Counted from the stretch's first letter, positions 33,221-43,612 are shown. The stretch: DNA of 64,000 nt from Cytophagales bacterium (GCA_033344775.1 JAWPMT010000002.1:124001-188000), one strand, 5' to 3'. Notes: generated from the sequence alone by a model not told the origin. Numbers and translations: made by a program.

Positions 33221-35323
33221 ATGTTCAAGTGGACGCCTTTTCCTTTCATTCGCTTCAGCATTTTTTTGGGAATTGGAATTATTCTCTTTGATTTCTCTCC
33301 GGAACTTTGGGAATATTCGGTAAGTGTGTTGACCATGCTACTGATCAGTTTTCTGGCCCTGATCATTTGGAGTAACCGCGATAATTTCTACAATAAAGCC
33401 ATGCTCAATGGCTGCTGTGCTTTTTTGTTGGTAGGCTACATGGGTGGCTTGATCGCCAAATACCACAATCAAAACCTTCATCCTAAGCATTATTCACATA
33501 TTACGCAGATCGATGCATTTTCGGGAAGCATTTCCAGTGGCGTATTAGAGAAGGAAAAATATTTCAGGTACGAAGTAACGATCGATGAAATCCGGACCGA
33601 AGATTCCATTCAATCTGCTACCGGGAAAATTCATTTTTATTTGAAGAAACCCGTTCAAGAGAATCCTGCATACGGTGACCGGATTTTTGTAAGAGGCAAT
33701 CTGTCGCCGATTCCACCTCCCATGAACCCAAGTGAGTTTGATTATGCTAGTTACATGCGCAGAAATCAAGTGTTCTCGCAAACATTTGTTGCCGCTGACC
33801 GCATGAGCATTGTCGAAAGAAATCAAAAATTTTCTATTGTGAACTTTAGTCTGGAAGTCAGAGAATGGGTCCGCCAGGAGCTACAAGCTTACTTCCCAGA
33901 TGCGGGTGAACGACAAATTGCCATGGCACTTTTGGTCGGGGTAAAGGACTACTTGGATCAGGACATGAAGAAGGCTTATTCTACGGCCGGAGCCACCCAC
34001 GTGTTGGCGGTATCGGGTTTGCATGTGGGGATCATTTATGTCTTCATCAGTTTTCTGATGGGCAAACTACAATCCAATCGTACGGGGAGATACCTGTTTA
34101 TGGTGATCGCCATTGCTGTTATCTGGTTGTATGCGTTGGTGACGGGGCTGTCTGCCTCTGTTTTTCGCGCGGCTTGCATGTTTTCGATCCTAAGCATTGC
34201 CGATGCAACCAGTAATCGAAGGAATATTTTCAATTCATTGGGTATTGCTGCTTTTGTGCTGCTTATTGTGAATCCTCAGTATTTGTTTCAGGTAGGGTTC
34301 CAATTGTCATTTTTGGCGGTATTGGGGATCGTTTACCTGTTTCCCAGAATCTATGGCCTGATCAAAGTCAATAACTATGTGCTGGATAAAATTTGGGGTA
34401 TATCCAGTGTTTCACTGGCAGCCCAGATCAGCACGGCACCCCTGTCCTTGTTCTACTTTCATCAGTTTCCTACCTATTTCCTGATCTCCAATCTCATTGT
34501 AATTCCTGCTGCTTTTGTGATCCTGTTGGTTGGGTTACCGATGTTGGCCATTGGTACTTTTTCTACTACAGCAGGAAGTGTCCTGGCTTGGGTGCTAAGC
34601 AAGCTCATTTGGTTACTCAATACCCTGGTTCAAAACATTGAGGCATTACCAGCTAGTAAATTAGATTGGTTAATGTCGACGCCTTTGGAGACTTTTCTGA
34701 TTTATTTGGCGATGATTGGTGTTTTTTGGACCTTTCAATATCGTACTTTCTCGAGTTTTGCAGTTGCTGCAGGCTGCCTCTTGCTGTTTTTTGGTTCAAA
34801 GACGCTGCATCAATATCAAACACTGCATAAAGAAGCGTTGGTCATTTACGAATTGAAGGACCAATTGGCGATTGATCTGGTAGCTGATGGCCATGCGCAA
34901 CTGGTAGTTCGAGACAGCATTGAAGACCTCAGTTTATTGAAATTTCAAATTGACCCCAATCGGCTCAATGAAGGATTACTGCCTATCGAGAGCGATTTGG
35001 TTTCATTTTCAGAAGTTTTTGACGGAGAGCAGATTCAGGGAATGGTGTGGAAGGGATTGCGGGTTTTATATATTGGAGAACGATTAAACAATCACAAGAT
35101 TGAACAACCTATTCAAACGGATATCCTGCTGGTTTCCGGGAATGTGATCAATGAAGAGCAGTTACTGAAATTTAAATTTGACCACTTGGTCTTTGATGGC
35201 AACTGTAGTGGTTGGTACCTTAGGAAGATGAGAAGTTTCTGCGAACGTCAGGGTATTGAGGCACACTTCATTTCACAAGATGGTTACTGGGCCTATGATT
35301 TTTCAAATGATCGCGTGATATGA
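33221..35323 (+). CDS. comEC: ComEC/Rec2 DNA uptake channel
   Basis: 700 residues. N-terminal spans, then a soluble OB-fold region (residues about 95-200; GKIHFYLKK, YGDRIFVRGNL), then the competence domain with the family signature AGATHVLAVSGLHVGIIY near 265-282 and about eight more spans. It would carry single-stranded DNA across the inner membrane. The C-terminal 170 residues do not show the HxHxDH motif of the metallo-beta-lactamase domain that ends longer ComEC proteins, so this is the short form common in the phylum. Its TGA overlaps the recQ start. Confidence 0.9.
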   Translation: MFKWTPFPFIRFSIFLGIGIILFDFSPELWEYSVSVLTMLLISFLALIIWSNRDNFYNKAMLNGCCAFLLVGYMGGLIAKYHNQNLHPKHYSHITQIDAFSGSISSGVLEKEKYFRYEVTIDEIRTEDSIQSATGKIHFYLKKPVQENPAYGDRIFVRGNLSPIPPPMNPSEFDYASYMRRNQVFSQTFVAADRMSIVERNQKFSIVNFSLEVREWVRQELQAYFPDAGERQIAMALLVGVKDYLDQDMKKAYSTAGATHVLAVSGLHVGIIYVFISFLMGKLQSNRTGRYLFMVIAIAVIWLYALVTGLSASVFRAACMFSILSIADATSNRRNIFNSLGIAAFVLLIVNPQYLFQVGFQLSFLAVLGIVYLFPRIYGLIKVNNYVLDKIWGISSVSLAAQISTAPLSLFYFHQFPTYFLISNLIVIPAAFVILLVGLPMLAIGTFSTTAGSVLAWVLSKLIWLLNTLVQNIEALPASKLDWLMSTPLETFLIYLAMIGVFWTFQYRTFSSFAVAAGCLLLFFGSKTLHQYQTLHKEALVIYELKDQLAIDLVADGHAQLVVRDSIEDLSLLKFQIDPNRLNEGLLPIESDLVSFSEVFDGEQIQGMVWKGLRVLYIGERLNNHKIEQPIQTDILLVSGNVINEEQLLKFKFDHLVFDGNCSGWYLRKMRSFCERQGIEAHFISQDGYWAYDFSNDRVI

Positions 35324-37221
35324 GTCTCGTCCCTCTGGACATATTGAAAAAATATTGGGGCTATGAGGCCTTTCGGCCTCTACAGGAGGATATCATCCAA
35401 TCGGTATTGGACGATCAACCAACGTTGGCCTTATTACCAACCGGAGGAGGGAAGTCTATCTGCTTTCAAGTACCAGCCATTGCACTTGAGGGACTGTGTC
35501 TGGTGATTTCTCCGCTCATTGCACTGATGCGTGATCAAGTGGATCAACTGGAAGATCGGGGGATCAAAGCCAAAGCCTTGTATTCTGGCATGTCCAAAAA
35601 AGAACTTGATATTACGTTAGATAATTGCATTTATGGGGAGGTGAAATTTCTATACGTATCACCAGAACGATTGCAATCCGATCTTTTTTTGACAAGAGCA
35701 CGGCAGATGAACTTTTCGATGATTGCCATTGATGAGGCGCATTGTATCTCACAATGGGGGTATGATTTCCGTCCGCCTTATTTGCTGATCAAGGACTTCA
35801 TCGATGAATTTAGTATCGGGAAAGTCCTGGCATTGACTGCTACAGCGACCAAAGAGGTTAAGTTGGATATCACGGAGCGCCTTGGCATGAAAGAGGCGCA
35901 GGTTTTTAAGAAGAGCTTTGCTCGTAAAAACTTGTCCTATTCGGTCTTTCATGTAGAGAGCAAACTAAGAAAAATGCTCGAGATCCTTCATAACGTACCT
36001 GGAAGCAGTGTGGTTTACGTCAGAAGTCGTAAACGTACGGGTGAAATTGCCAGAATACTTTCTGATAATCGGATTGCTGCGGATCATTACCATGCCGGTT
36101 TGTCTCCTGATGACCGTGCCGATAAACAGGAAAAGTGGATCAAAGGAAGTGTTCGCGTGATGGTAGCAACCAATGCTTTTGGGATGGGGATTGATAAACC
36201 AGATGTGAGGTCTGTGATCCATCTGGATATCCCGGATACCTTGGAAGCGTACTATCAGGAGGCGGGTAGGGCCGGTCGGGATGAAAAGAAGGCCTATGCG
36301 GTGATGCTGATCCATGAATCAGACAAAGAGGTCTTGCTGGAAAGGATCGAGAAGTCCCAGGTGTCATTGGAGTTATTGAAACGCACGTATCAGGCGTTAT
36401 CCAATTTCTATAAGCTGGCAATAGGTAGCTTACCAGAGAGTAGCCTCGATTTTGATATGGAAGAATTTGCCAATACCTATAATCTGACACCACTAGATAC
36501 TTACAATGCACTGAGCAGGCTGGAAAAGGAAGGATTGATTCAGATGAATGAAGGATTCAATCATGCTTCCAGGATCATGATCCGTCTGCAGAAAGAAGAC
36601 CTTTACCGCTTTCAGGTATCACATCCACAGTTGGACCTTCTAATCAAAGGTATTCTACGGCTGTACGGAGGAGAACTTTTCAGTCAATATGGGAAGGTCT
36701 CCGAAAAAGAGTTGGCAAAAATGCTCAATAGCAATCCAAGGGAGATCAAGGGCCGATTGAAGATGTTACATCAATATGAAGTAATTGATTATCAATCAGC
36801 TGCGTCCAGAAGTCAACTGACTTTTTTGGTGCCCAGACTGGATGTAAATGCCTTACCCATCGATGGCAAAGCACTGGAAGATCGGAAAAAGTTGATCCTT
36901 GGCAAGGCCCATAAAGTACTGGACTTTATCAATGATCAGAAGACTTGCCGAACCCGGATGTTGCAGGCTTATTTTGATGAAATTACGGATGAGCACTGTG
37001 GTGTTTGTGACTATTGTGTAAACCGAAAAAAGCGGAATCAGATCTTACTGGACCCCAATGAGTTGTATCAGCTGGTCAAAACAGGAGGTAGCATCAAGCT
37101 GCAGGAAGTAATGACTCAGAAGAAAGTTGCCATGGAGGATGTACTGGATGCGGTCAGGCCCCTAATCGAGGAAGATCGAGTCAAACTTGATGGGGATGTA
37201 ATCAACATAAAACCAACCTGA
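35320..37221 (+). CDS. recQ: ATP-dependent DNA helicase RecQ
   Basis: 633 residues. Helicase motifs: PTGGGKS (I, near 41), ISPLIALMRDQ (Ia), DEAHCISQWGYDFRP (II and aromatic loop), ALTATAT (III), VYVRSRK (IV), MVATNAFGMGIDKPDVR (V) and QEAGRAGRD (VI). The RecQ zinc region is present (CRTRMLQAYF, CGVCDYC). The winged helix follows but no HRDC domain, which matches other RecQ paralogues of Bacteroidota. The start ATG overlaps the comEC stop, so DNA uptake and processing genes are translationally coupled here. Confidence 0.93.
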   Translation: MSLVPLDILKKYWGYEAFRPLQEDIIQSVLDDQPTLALLPTGGGKSICFQVPAIALEGLCLVISPLIALMRDQVDQLEDRGIKAKALYSGMSKKELDITLDNCIYGEVKFLYVSPERLQSDLFLTRARQMNFSMIAIDEAHCISQWGYDFRPPYLLIKDFIDEFSIGKVLALTATATKEVKLDITERLGMKEAQVFKKSFARKNLSYSVFHVESKLRKMLEILHNVPGSSVVYVRSRKRTGEIARILSDNRIAADHYHAGLSPDDRADKQEKWIKGSVRVMVATNAFGMGIDKPDVRSVIHLDIPDTLEAYYQEAGRAGRDEKKAYAVMLIHESDKEVLLERIEKSQVSLELLKRTYQALSNFYKLAIGSLPESSLDFDMEEFANTYNLTPLDTYNALSRLEKEGLIQMNEGFNHASRIMIRLQKEDLYRFQVSHPQLDLLIKGILRLYGGELFSQYGKVSEKELAKMLNSNPREIKGRLKMLHQYEVIDYQSAASRSQLTFLVPRLDVNALPIDGKALEDRKKLILGKAHKVLDFINDQKTCRTRMLQAYFDEITDEHCGVCDYCVNRKKRNQILLDPNELYQLVKTGGSIKLQEVMTQKKVAMEDVLDAVRPLIEEDRVKLDGDVINIKPT

Positions 37222-37223
37222 AA

Positions 37224-38267
37224 ATGAAAATACTTAAGATTGTTCTTGCTTGCCTGACGCTGATCATAGGCTTTGTCATTTATACTATTCAGTCTACGGG
37301 TTTCTTTCGAACCATCGAGAACCGTTTTGACGGTAACTATTTGAAATCCATTGATATCGTGGGAGCGGAGGACATGCAAATCGATTATGAGGAAGGATTT
37401 GTACTGATATCCTCTGATGACCGTGCCGACCGTAGAGATGGCAATCCAGGACGTGGTGCGATCTACAAAATGGACCTGAATGACCTAGTATTGGAACCTC
37501 AAAGATTACCCAGTACCTACCGGGGAAAATTCAATCCGCATGGCATTTACATGAAAAAGCTAAGTGACTCGGTTCATAGGCTGTGGGTAGTCAATCACGT
37601 TCGATCTGTGCATTCTATTGAGGTGTTTGATCTGCGAAATGATTCATTGATGCATTTAAGAAGCCATCGAGATGCTACGATGATTTCTCCCAATGATGTA
37701 GTTGCGTTGGATGCAGATCGGTTTTATTATACGAACGATCATGGAAATGTGAAAGGCTTTTCCAGAATCCTGGAAGATTACGGTGGATTAAGAGCGAGCA
37801 ATGTTGGGTATTTCGATGGAAAAGAATTCAGACAAGTAGCTGATGGTATTGCCTATGCTAATGGTATCAACTATGATTCAGACAGGAACTTACTTTTTGT
37901 CGCCTCTCCTAGAGGGTTCCTCGTAAAAGTTTATAATGTACTGTCCTCGGGTGATTTGGACCATATTGAGGATATAGACTGTTCAACCGGAGTGGACAAC
38001 ATTGCTTTTGATGAACAAGGTAAAATATGGATAGGGGCTCATCCAAGCTTGTTGGATTATTCCTCTTATTCGCAAGCCAAGCGCGAGATAGCCCCTTCTG
38101 AGATCATTACCATCGATTATCGAGGAGAGTCAGATTACGCAGTGGAGAGTATTTATCTGGAGGAAGGAGCGAAGATGTCTGGTGCTACGGTGGCTGTGCC
38201 TTATAATAACTTGATCTTTGTGGGTAATGTAATGGATGATCATTTTTTGGTACTGCAGCGAGATTGA
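37224..38267 (+). CDS. Paraoxonase/arylesterase-like beta-propeller
   Basis: 347 residues. One N-terminal hydrophobic anchor (about 6-24) and then a six-blade propeller resembling paraoxonases and strictosidine synthase-like proteins: FNPHGIYMKK, ISPNDVVALDADRFYYTNDHG and YANGINYDSDRNLLFVASP, which correspond to the Asn/Asp calcium-binding loops of the PON family. Likely a Ca-dependent lactonase or esterase facing the periplasm. It starts 2 bp after the recQ stop, so it is likely in the same transcript although a functional link is not evident. Confidence 0.8.
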   Translation: MKILKIVLACLTLIIGFVIYTIQSTGFFRTIENRFDGNYLKSIDIVGAEDMQIDYEEGFVLISSDDRADRRDGNPGRGAIYKMDLNDLVLEPQRLPSTYRGKFNPHGIYMKKLSDSVHRLWVVNHVRSVHSIEVFDLRNDSLMHLRSHRDATMISPNDVVALDADRFYYTNDHGNVKGFSRILEDYGGLRASNVGYFDGKEFRQVADGIAYANGINYDSDRNLLFVASPRGFLVKVYNVLSSGDLDHIEDIDCSTGVDNIAFDEQGKIWIGAHPSLLDYSSYSQAKREIAPSEIITIDYRGESDYAVESIYLEEGAKMSGATVAVPYNNLIFVGNVMDDHFLVLQRD

Positions 38268-38281
38268 TCCTATCAAGGCAT

Positions 38282-38314
38282 AAAAAAAGGTAGTGACCTT
38301 TTGGGCCACCACCT
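38282..38314 (-). terminator. Terminator of the HEIGH protease gene
   Basis: Minus-strand arms AGGTGGTGGCC and GGTCACTACCT pair (two G-T wobbles) and are followed by seven T. The hairpin also lies 15 bp after the plus-strand stop at 38267, so it may act in both directions. Confidence 0.7.
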
Positions 38315-38343
38315 CTATTCGTTTAACCTAGTTAGCTACTTGA

Positions 38344-39222
38344 TCAATACAGGAATTCGAGAGCAACAACGTCAAAGTTGCTAAACTCACCGTCAACACC
38401 GCTGTTAAAGCAAGCCAACATTAAAGAGTTAAGGTCAGCACCTGTAGGAGTTCCTGGGATGTGGATTGCTCCTACACCAGCAGAACCTTCATTTCCACCT
38501 GAACCACAAGAGATAGAACGGTCGAAATAATCCGTGTGACGTAGACCAAGGCAGTGTCCGATCTCGTGTCCGATCACGTGCTCGTTCACGTTCGTGCTGA
38601 AGCTGTTAGTTCCAGCATTGATCTGAACCCACTTGTAAGGATTGCCACCGCTAGGGAAGCCTGCGCTACCTCCTCCACCAGAAGCACCATTGTTGTACAC
38701 AACAATATCCGCATTGGTAGAAGCCTGGAAAGACAAAGTGAAGCTAAGTCGCAGGTTCTCTCTGTTGTAGTTGTTGATCGCCCACTGCAATCCAGTTCTC
38801 ATTCTGGATGTCAAAGCGAATCCTGACCCTGTGTAACCAATCACACTTATTGTTCTTGGAAGGCCAGTAACCAGGTTAGAGGTTCGGTACTGCTCACCAT
38901 TTGGGAGCTCTAATAAACCATCAACAGTGTTCAATGTTGCAGTCATTGCTGCTAATTGATCGAAAGTGATCACAATGTCACCTTCCAGCAAGTACGCATC
39001 ATATACATCGGAGAATCCGTCAAAGTGATTACCACTTTTGGTGAGCTCGATATCAGAAACGTCAAATCCCAAGTTGGTGAATTGTGTCTTTACCTCAGTA
39101 GAAATCTCAGGTAATTCAGGCACAATTTCCGACTCAAGACCGTCCTGCGTACATGATGTGAAAATGAATACGGCTAATGCTAGGAACATAGCATTCCGCA
39201 AAGTTAAGTTTAACTTAAGCAT
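38344..39222 (-). CDS. M57-type dual-action HEIGH metalloprotease, lipoprotein
   Basis: 292 residues. Lipoprotein signal with lipobox FTSC near residue 24. The zinc motif HEIGHCLGLRH near 214-224 (HExxHxxGxxH) is the mark of this M57/dual-action HEIGH group. ISVIGYTGSGFALTSRMRTGLQ and VDADIVVYNNG-type segment precede it. The C-terminal region contains Cys-rich CGSGGN and LMLACFNSG. Probably a periplasmic or surface protease. It is divergent from the secreted subtilase with an AT-rich 165-bp gap. Confidence 0.88.
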   Translation of the reverse strand: MLKLNLTLRNAMFLALAVFIFTSCTQDGLESEIVPELPEISTEVKTQFTNLGFDVSDIELTKSGNHFDGFSDVYDAYLLEGDIVITFDQLAAMTATLNTVDGLLELPNGEQYRTSNLVTGLPRTISVIGYTGSGFALTSRMRTGLQWAINNYNRENLRLSFTLSFQASTNADIVVYNNGASGGGGSAGFPSGGNPYKWVQINAGTNSFSTNVNEHVIGHEIGHCLGLRHTDYFDRSISCGSGGNEGSAGVGAIHIPGTPTGADLNSLMLACFNSGVDGEFSNFDVVALEFLY

Positions 39223-39417
39223 AAAAATTAAAGGTTGATTTTATGCTTGTAAAGTAGTCAAAACATCTATATTTCAAAATAAAGTCATTTAGGAATTTTA
39301 TACTTATCGATTATACTTATCATGACAATTATAAAATTATCTACTGATTTTTCAATATAATTAAGAATTATATATGGCGTATATTTAATGCGTAGTTGTT
39401 GGAAAAGGCGTTTGGAA

Positions 39418-42090
39418 ATGATATTCCTTATAAAATATTGTTGTGGATTTTTAACACAAAGGCTAAACAAAGTCTCCTTATTGTATGTTATGTGCTTCTT
39501 TTTTTCATCATGGTCGGGCGTAGCCCAAGAAGCTGATATTGAGTTAAGGACTAATCATCAAAATAACGTAGATCCTGTTCGTGTCAAGAAGGTTCATGGA
39601 CGCAACCTTAAGTCCAAAAAACTTATCGTTTACTCTGCTTTGCCAGAGCATACCATTAAAAAAATAAAGTCAAAAGGCCAGAAAGTTACAAGATTGGGAA
39701 AAGGCTACTTGCGGTTGCCACCTGGCTTTGACCCAATAGATGAGTTGCTCGCGTGGAACGAGATAACCTATATAGGATATGAGTCTTACATAGCCAAAAC
39801 AGAAGCCGTGGTACTTGATATGAACCTTAATGCCAATGGTTTCAATGTGATGAAACAGGAATTTCCTGAATTATCAGGAAGCAGCCAGCATATTTCTGTT
39901 CAGGAACTACGATTTTCAGACGAAGATATTGATCTGCTGGGTAGGACCATCTATCCCGAAGAATCAGATCCCCGGACTGATGACCATGCCACACAAATGG
40001 CGACCATCATTGGAGGAGCAGGCAATTCGTTGATTTCTGGTTTGGGAGTGTTGCCGGAAGTAACCTTGGTTTCCTCTGGTTTTGATGAGCCGACTCCTGA
40101 TCAAAATTCATATTACGAGGATTTCGATATTCAGGTGCAGAACCATTCATATGGTACGGCGATTGAAAGTTTCTATGGTGCTTTTGCTCAGTTATTCGAC
40201 ATCAGTGCCAATGAAAATCCAGATTTACTGCACGTCTTTTCATCTGGTAATAGTGGGCAAGGAGTAGCTGAAGATGGTGTCTACGCTGATTTGAGCGGTT
40301 ACGCTAACCTGACGGGCAATTACAAGATGTCGAAAAACGCACTGGTAGTCGGTGCGGTAGATACCGTCGGTCGAACCAATGTTTTTGTTTCCAATGGCCC
40401 CGCTTACGATGGTCGGGTCAAACCAGAGGTAGTGGCGTATAGTATATTCGGTTCTTCTAATTCTGCGGCGATGACTTCCGGATTGGCTGGTGCATTACAA
40501 GAGAAATATCAAAATGATCATGGGGTACCAGCTTCTTCATCGCTGATCAAAAGTGCGATAATCACCGCTGCAGATGACGCAGGTAGTCCCGGTCTCGATC
40601 ACAGGACAGGTTATGGTAGTATTGACGCGGCTGGTAGTATGCGGATCATCTCAAAAGCGCAATTTCTGGAAGACCAGCTTGAAGTAGGAGCGGAGGATCG
40701 TTTTGAGATCAATGTACCAGAAGGAGCGGTTAATTTAAAAGTGACCCTGGTTTGGAATGATCTTGCAGCGGAGGCAGGAGTAGATAGAGCATTGGTCAAT
40801 GATTTAGATCTGCGGGTTGCTCAAGAAGATGGAGCGGTAACTTTGCCATGGGTGTTGAACACAGGTGCTTCCATGGAAGCCTTATCTGCGCCTGCTATAC
40901 GAGGAGAAGATCATCTGAATAATGTAGAACAAGTAACCATCAGTGATCCGCAGGGGCCTATAACCATTCATGTTTCAGGTAATTCACTCGTCGGTGAACA
41001 ATCCTACGCACTGACCTACGAATGGGAACTTGTTGATACGTTCGAGTGGCGGTATCCGCGAGTCAATGACTTCATGCCATTTAATGGGGAATCAGATGGT
41101 TATTTTAGATGGAATTCAACCTATTCGACGAATGCCGGAGAGTTATCTGTTTCTTATGACCGTGGAAATACCTGGCAAGTCCTGAATACTGAAGTGGACC
41201 TGGATCAAGGTTTATGGCGATGGACCTCCCCGGATACGGTGACCATTGCCTTGGCCAGGATGCGTTTTGATGATCAGTTTTTCGAGACGGATCCCTTTGT
41301 GATTGGACCCATTACTCAGCCATCTGTAGGCTTTGATTGTGGAGATTCTTCTTTATTGCAATGGCCCAAAGCTGAAGCAGCGACTAGCTATCAGCTATTC
41401 GAATTGATGGGTAATGCGCTGGAACCTTTTGCTGAGGTCAGTGACACCCTATTTGTGATCAATGATCAGGAGATCAATTCTGGAATTTATGCCGTCAGAC
41501 CTATATTAGGTGATGGCAAACCTGCCCTGAGGAGTGGGGCTTTTGAATTGGATCGGTTGAGCATTGGCTGTTATTTTAATTCCTTCTTTTCTGAAGTATT
41601 GCCTGATGAAGGAGTCGGACTTATCCTGCAATTAGGATCTACTTACGAAGTGGATCAAGTCGTTTTTGAAAGGTTGGAAGAGGATCAATTTCAGCAACTA
41701 GCTCAACAAGATGAGGTGCTCAATTTTACGAACGTAGTGGATACAACACCTGGGCAAGGACTTAATCGATATCGAGCGGGGATTGTATTCAAGGATGGGC
41801 GCACCCTCTACACCGATACAATTGCTACGTATTTCCTTACGGAAAAGAAAGTATTGGCCTTTCCTAATCCGATTCATCAAGGAGAAGACCTAAATGTATT
41901 TACACGGGTTTTTCAAGATGGAGATTCTCCGGTATTTGAGTTGATGGATGCGCAGGGTAAGGTCCATATCAAATGGTCAATTGTACTGGAAAGTGAAAGT
42001 ATTCCTTTAGGAGAACTCCCGCCTGGTCTCTATTTCTATCGTGTTTCCGGGTTGGGAAGTGATGTAGGAGGTAGGATCGTGGTGAGGTGA
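39418..42090 (+). CDS. Secreted S8 (subtilisin-like) protease with type IX sorting domain
   Basis: 890 residues from ATG 39418; ATG 39388 and ATG 39490 are alternatives, the last giving a compact signal MCFFFSSWSGVAQ. The S8 domain (about 95-420) shows His in DDHATQMATIIGG, the oxyanion Asn in FSSGNSG and Ser in SNSAAMTSGLAG, where GTSMA has become SNSAA. A P-like beta domain (VNLKVTLVWNDLA) follows, then a type A T9SS C-terminal domain (AFPNPIHQGEDLN, LPPGLYFYRVSG). It is likely secreted and surface-attached. The catalytic Asp could not be placed with certainty. Confidence 0.8.
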   Translation: MIFLIKYCCGFLTQRLNKVSLLYVMCFFFSSWSGVAQEADIELRTNHQNNVDPVRVKKVHGRNLKSKKLIVYSALPEHTIKKIKSKGQKVTRLGKGYLRLPPGFDPIDELLAWNEITYIGYESYIAKTEAVVLDMNLNANGFNVMKQEFPELSGSSQHISVQELRFSDEDIDLLGRTIYPEESDPRTDDHATQMATIIGGAGNSLISGLGVLPEVTLVSSGFDEPTPDQNSYYEDFDIQVQNHSYGTAIESFYGAFAQLFDISANENPDLLHVFSSGNSGQGVAEDGVYADLSGYANLTGNYKMSKNALVVGAVDTVGRTNVFVSNGPAYDGRVKPEVVAYSIFGSSNSAAMTSGLAGALQEKYQNDHGVPASSSLIKSAIITAADDAGSPGLDHRTGYGSIDAAGSMRIISKAQFLEDQLEVGAEDRFEINVPEGAVNLKVTLVWNDLAAEAGVDRALVNDLDLRVAQEDGAVTLPWVLNTGASMEALSAPAIRGEDHLNNVEQVTISDPQGPITIHVSGNSLVGEQSYALTYEWELVDTFEWRYPRVNDFMPFNGESDGYFRWNSTYSTNAGELSVSYDRGNTWQVLNTEVDLDQGLWRWTSPDTVTIALARMRFDDQFFETDPFVIGPITQPSVGFDCGDSSLLQWPKAEAATSYQLFELMGNALEPFAEVSDTLFVINDQEINSGIYAVRPILGDGKPALRSGAFELDRLSIGCYFNSFFSEVLPDEGVGLILQLGSTYEVDQVVFERLEEDQFQQLAQQDEVLNFTNVVDTTPGQGLNRYRAGIVFKDGRTLYTDTIATYFLTEKKVLAFPNPIHQGEDLNVFTRVFQDGDSPVFELMDAQGKVHIKWSIVLESESIPLGELPPGLYFYRVSGLGSDVGGRIVVR

Positions 42091-42154
42091 TGTAATTCGC
42101 ATCACTATTGATCAATTCTCGTTAAATTGTTCCGTATTTACAACCCATATTTTG

Positions 42155-43612
42155 ATGAAAACCCCTCTTAACCGACGAAAATTTATAAAAGCCGGAGCAG
42201 TAGCCGCTGCGGGTGCTATGATTGTTCCCAGACATGTGCTCGGCGGGCCAGGATATATCGCTCCGAGTGATAAGCTCAATCTTGCGGCGATAGGAGCAGG
42301 AGGAAAGGGGTTTGGAGACATCAGAAATGCCTACAACGAAGGAAAAGAAAATGTGGTAGCCTTATGTGATGTCGACTCGAAACAAGCTGGAAGGTCAATC
42401 AAGATGTGGCCGGACGCTACATTCTATTCAGATTTCCGGCGTATGCTGGAAGAAAATAAAGACATAGATGCGGTAACGATTTCTACTCCGGATCATACGC
42501 ACGGTGTTGCCGCAATGGCTGCCATGCAATTAGGTAAGCACGTTTATGTGCAAAAGCCGTTGACTCATAACATCAAAGAAGCGCGTATGCTTACCGAAGC
42601 GGCTCGTGAATACAAGATCGTTAGCCAGATGGGCAACCAGGGAGCTTCCCATCCGGGGCAGGTACAAATGCGGGCCTGGTTTGATTCCGGAATCATAGGA
42701 ACGGTGGATCGTGTGGAAGCATTCACGAATCGTCCGGTATGGCCACAGGGAATTCCAGTTCCAAAAGAAGCAATGGAGTTACCCGGCCATCTGAGTAAGG
42801 AGGATTGGGATTTATTCATCGGTCCGGCAGACTATGTGGATTACCATCCCTTGTACCATCCGTTCAAATGGCGAGGTTGGTGGAATTTTGGCACTGGGGC
42901 ATTGGGTGACATGGGTTGTCATTTGATCGACCCGGCTTTCAAAACATTGGGATTAGGTTACCCTACGGAAGTAGAATGTAGTGTCGGACAAGTCTATACC
43001 AGAGACTGGGTGCCGGAATACATTCCGGAAGGTTGTCCGCCTTCCTCCCGGATCCAACTCAAATTTCCAGCAACTGATAAGAACGCTTCTGATGTGACAC
43101 TCGTGTGGTGTGATGGCGGAATCAAGCCCTTTATTCCTGACCTTGTTCCATCGGATATGTCCTTGTTTGGTGGAGGAAATAATGGAACCATGCTCATAGG
43201 AACGAAAGGTATCATGACCTGTAACACCTACGGCCGTGATCCAAAGGTCTTTTTAAACTCTGGTGAGATCCTGGAAATGTCCAAAGATTTCGGTCAGGAC
43301 AATCCCTATGCAGGAATGCCAGAACTTGGACATCAGGTCGCCTGGACGGATGCCATCAAAGCAGGATTTAACAGTAAAGAACATCAGGCACTCACTTCTT
43401 CTTTTGACTATGCCGGCCCATTGACGGAATCCGTATTGATGGGAAATTTGGCCATTCGTAGCTATCAATATGGAACGCTTAATAAGGATGGCGGCCGAGA
43501 TTATAACGGTAGAATGAAGTTGCTTTGGGATGGAGAAAATATGAACATCACCAATTTCGAAAAAGCGAATGATTTTGTCGGTAGGAAATACCGTGCAGGT
43601 TGGGAGCTATGA
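42155..43612 (+). CDS. Tat-exported Gfo/Idh/MocA oxidoreductase
   Basis: 485 residues from ATG 42155 (a TTG directly before is not needed). Twin-arginine signal NRRKFIKAGAVAAAGAM, then the Rossmann start LNLAAIGAGGKG and the family blocks VVALCDVD, AVTISTPDHTHGVAAMAAM, GKHVYVQKPLTHN and GTGALGDMGCHLIDPAF. NAD(P)-dependent sugar or alcohol oxidoreductases with this export signal are frequent in Bacteroidota and Planctomycetes. The substrate is probably a sugar derivative, but no other sugar-utilisation gene is next to it. Confidence 0.9.
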   Translation: MKTPLNRRKFIKAGAVAAAGAMIVPRHVLGGPGYIAPSDKLNLAAIGAGGKGFGDIRNAYNEGKENVVALCDVDSKQAGRSIKMWPDATFYSDFRRMLEENKDIDAVTISTPDHTHGVAAMAAMQLGKHVYVQKPLTHNIKEARMLTEAAREYKIVSQMGNQGASHPGQVQMRAWFDSGIIGTVDRVEAFTNRPVWPQGIPVPKEAMELPGHLSKEDWDLFIGPADYVDYHPLYHPFKWRGWWNFGTGALGDMGCHLIDPAFKTLGLGYPTEVECSVGQVYTRDWVPEYIPEGCPPSSRIQLKFPATDKNASDVTLVWCDGGIKPFIPDLVPSDMSLFGGGNNGTMLIGTKGIMTCNTYGRDPKVFLNSGEILEMSKDFGQDNPYAGMPELGHQVAWTDAIKAGFNSKEHQALTSSFDYAGPLTESVLMGNLAIRSYQYGTLNKDGGRDYNGRMKLLWDGENMNITNFEKANDFVGRKYRAGWEL

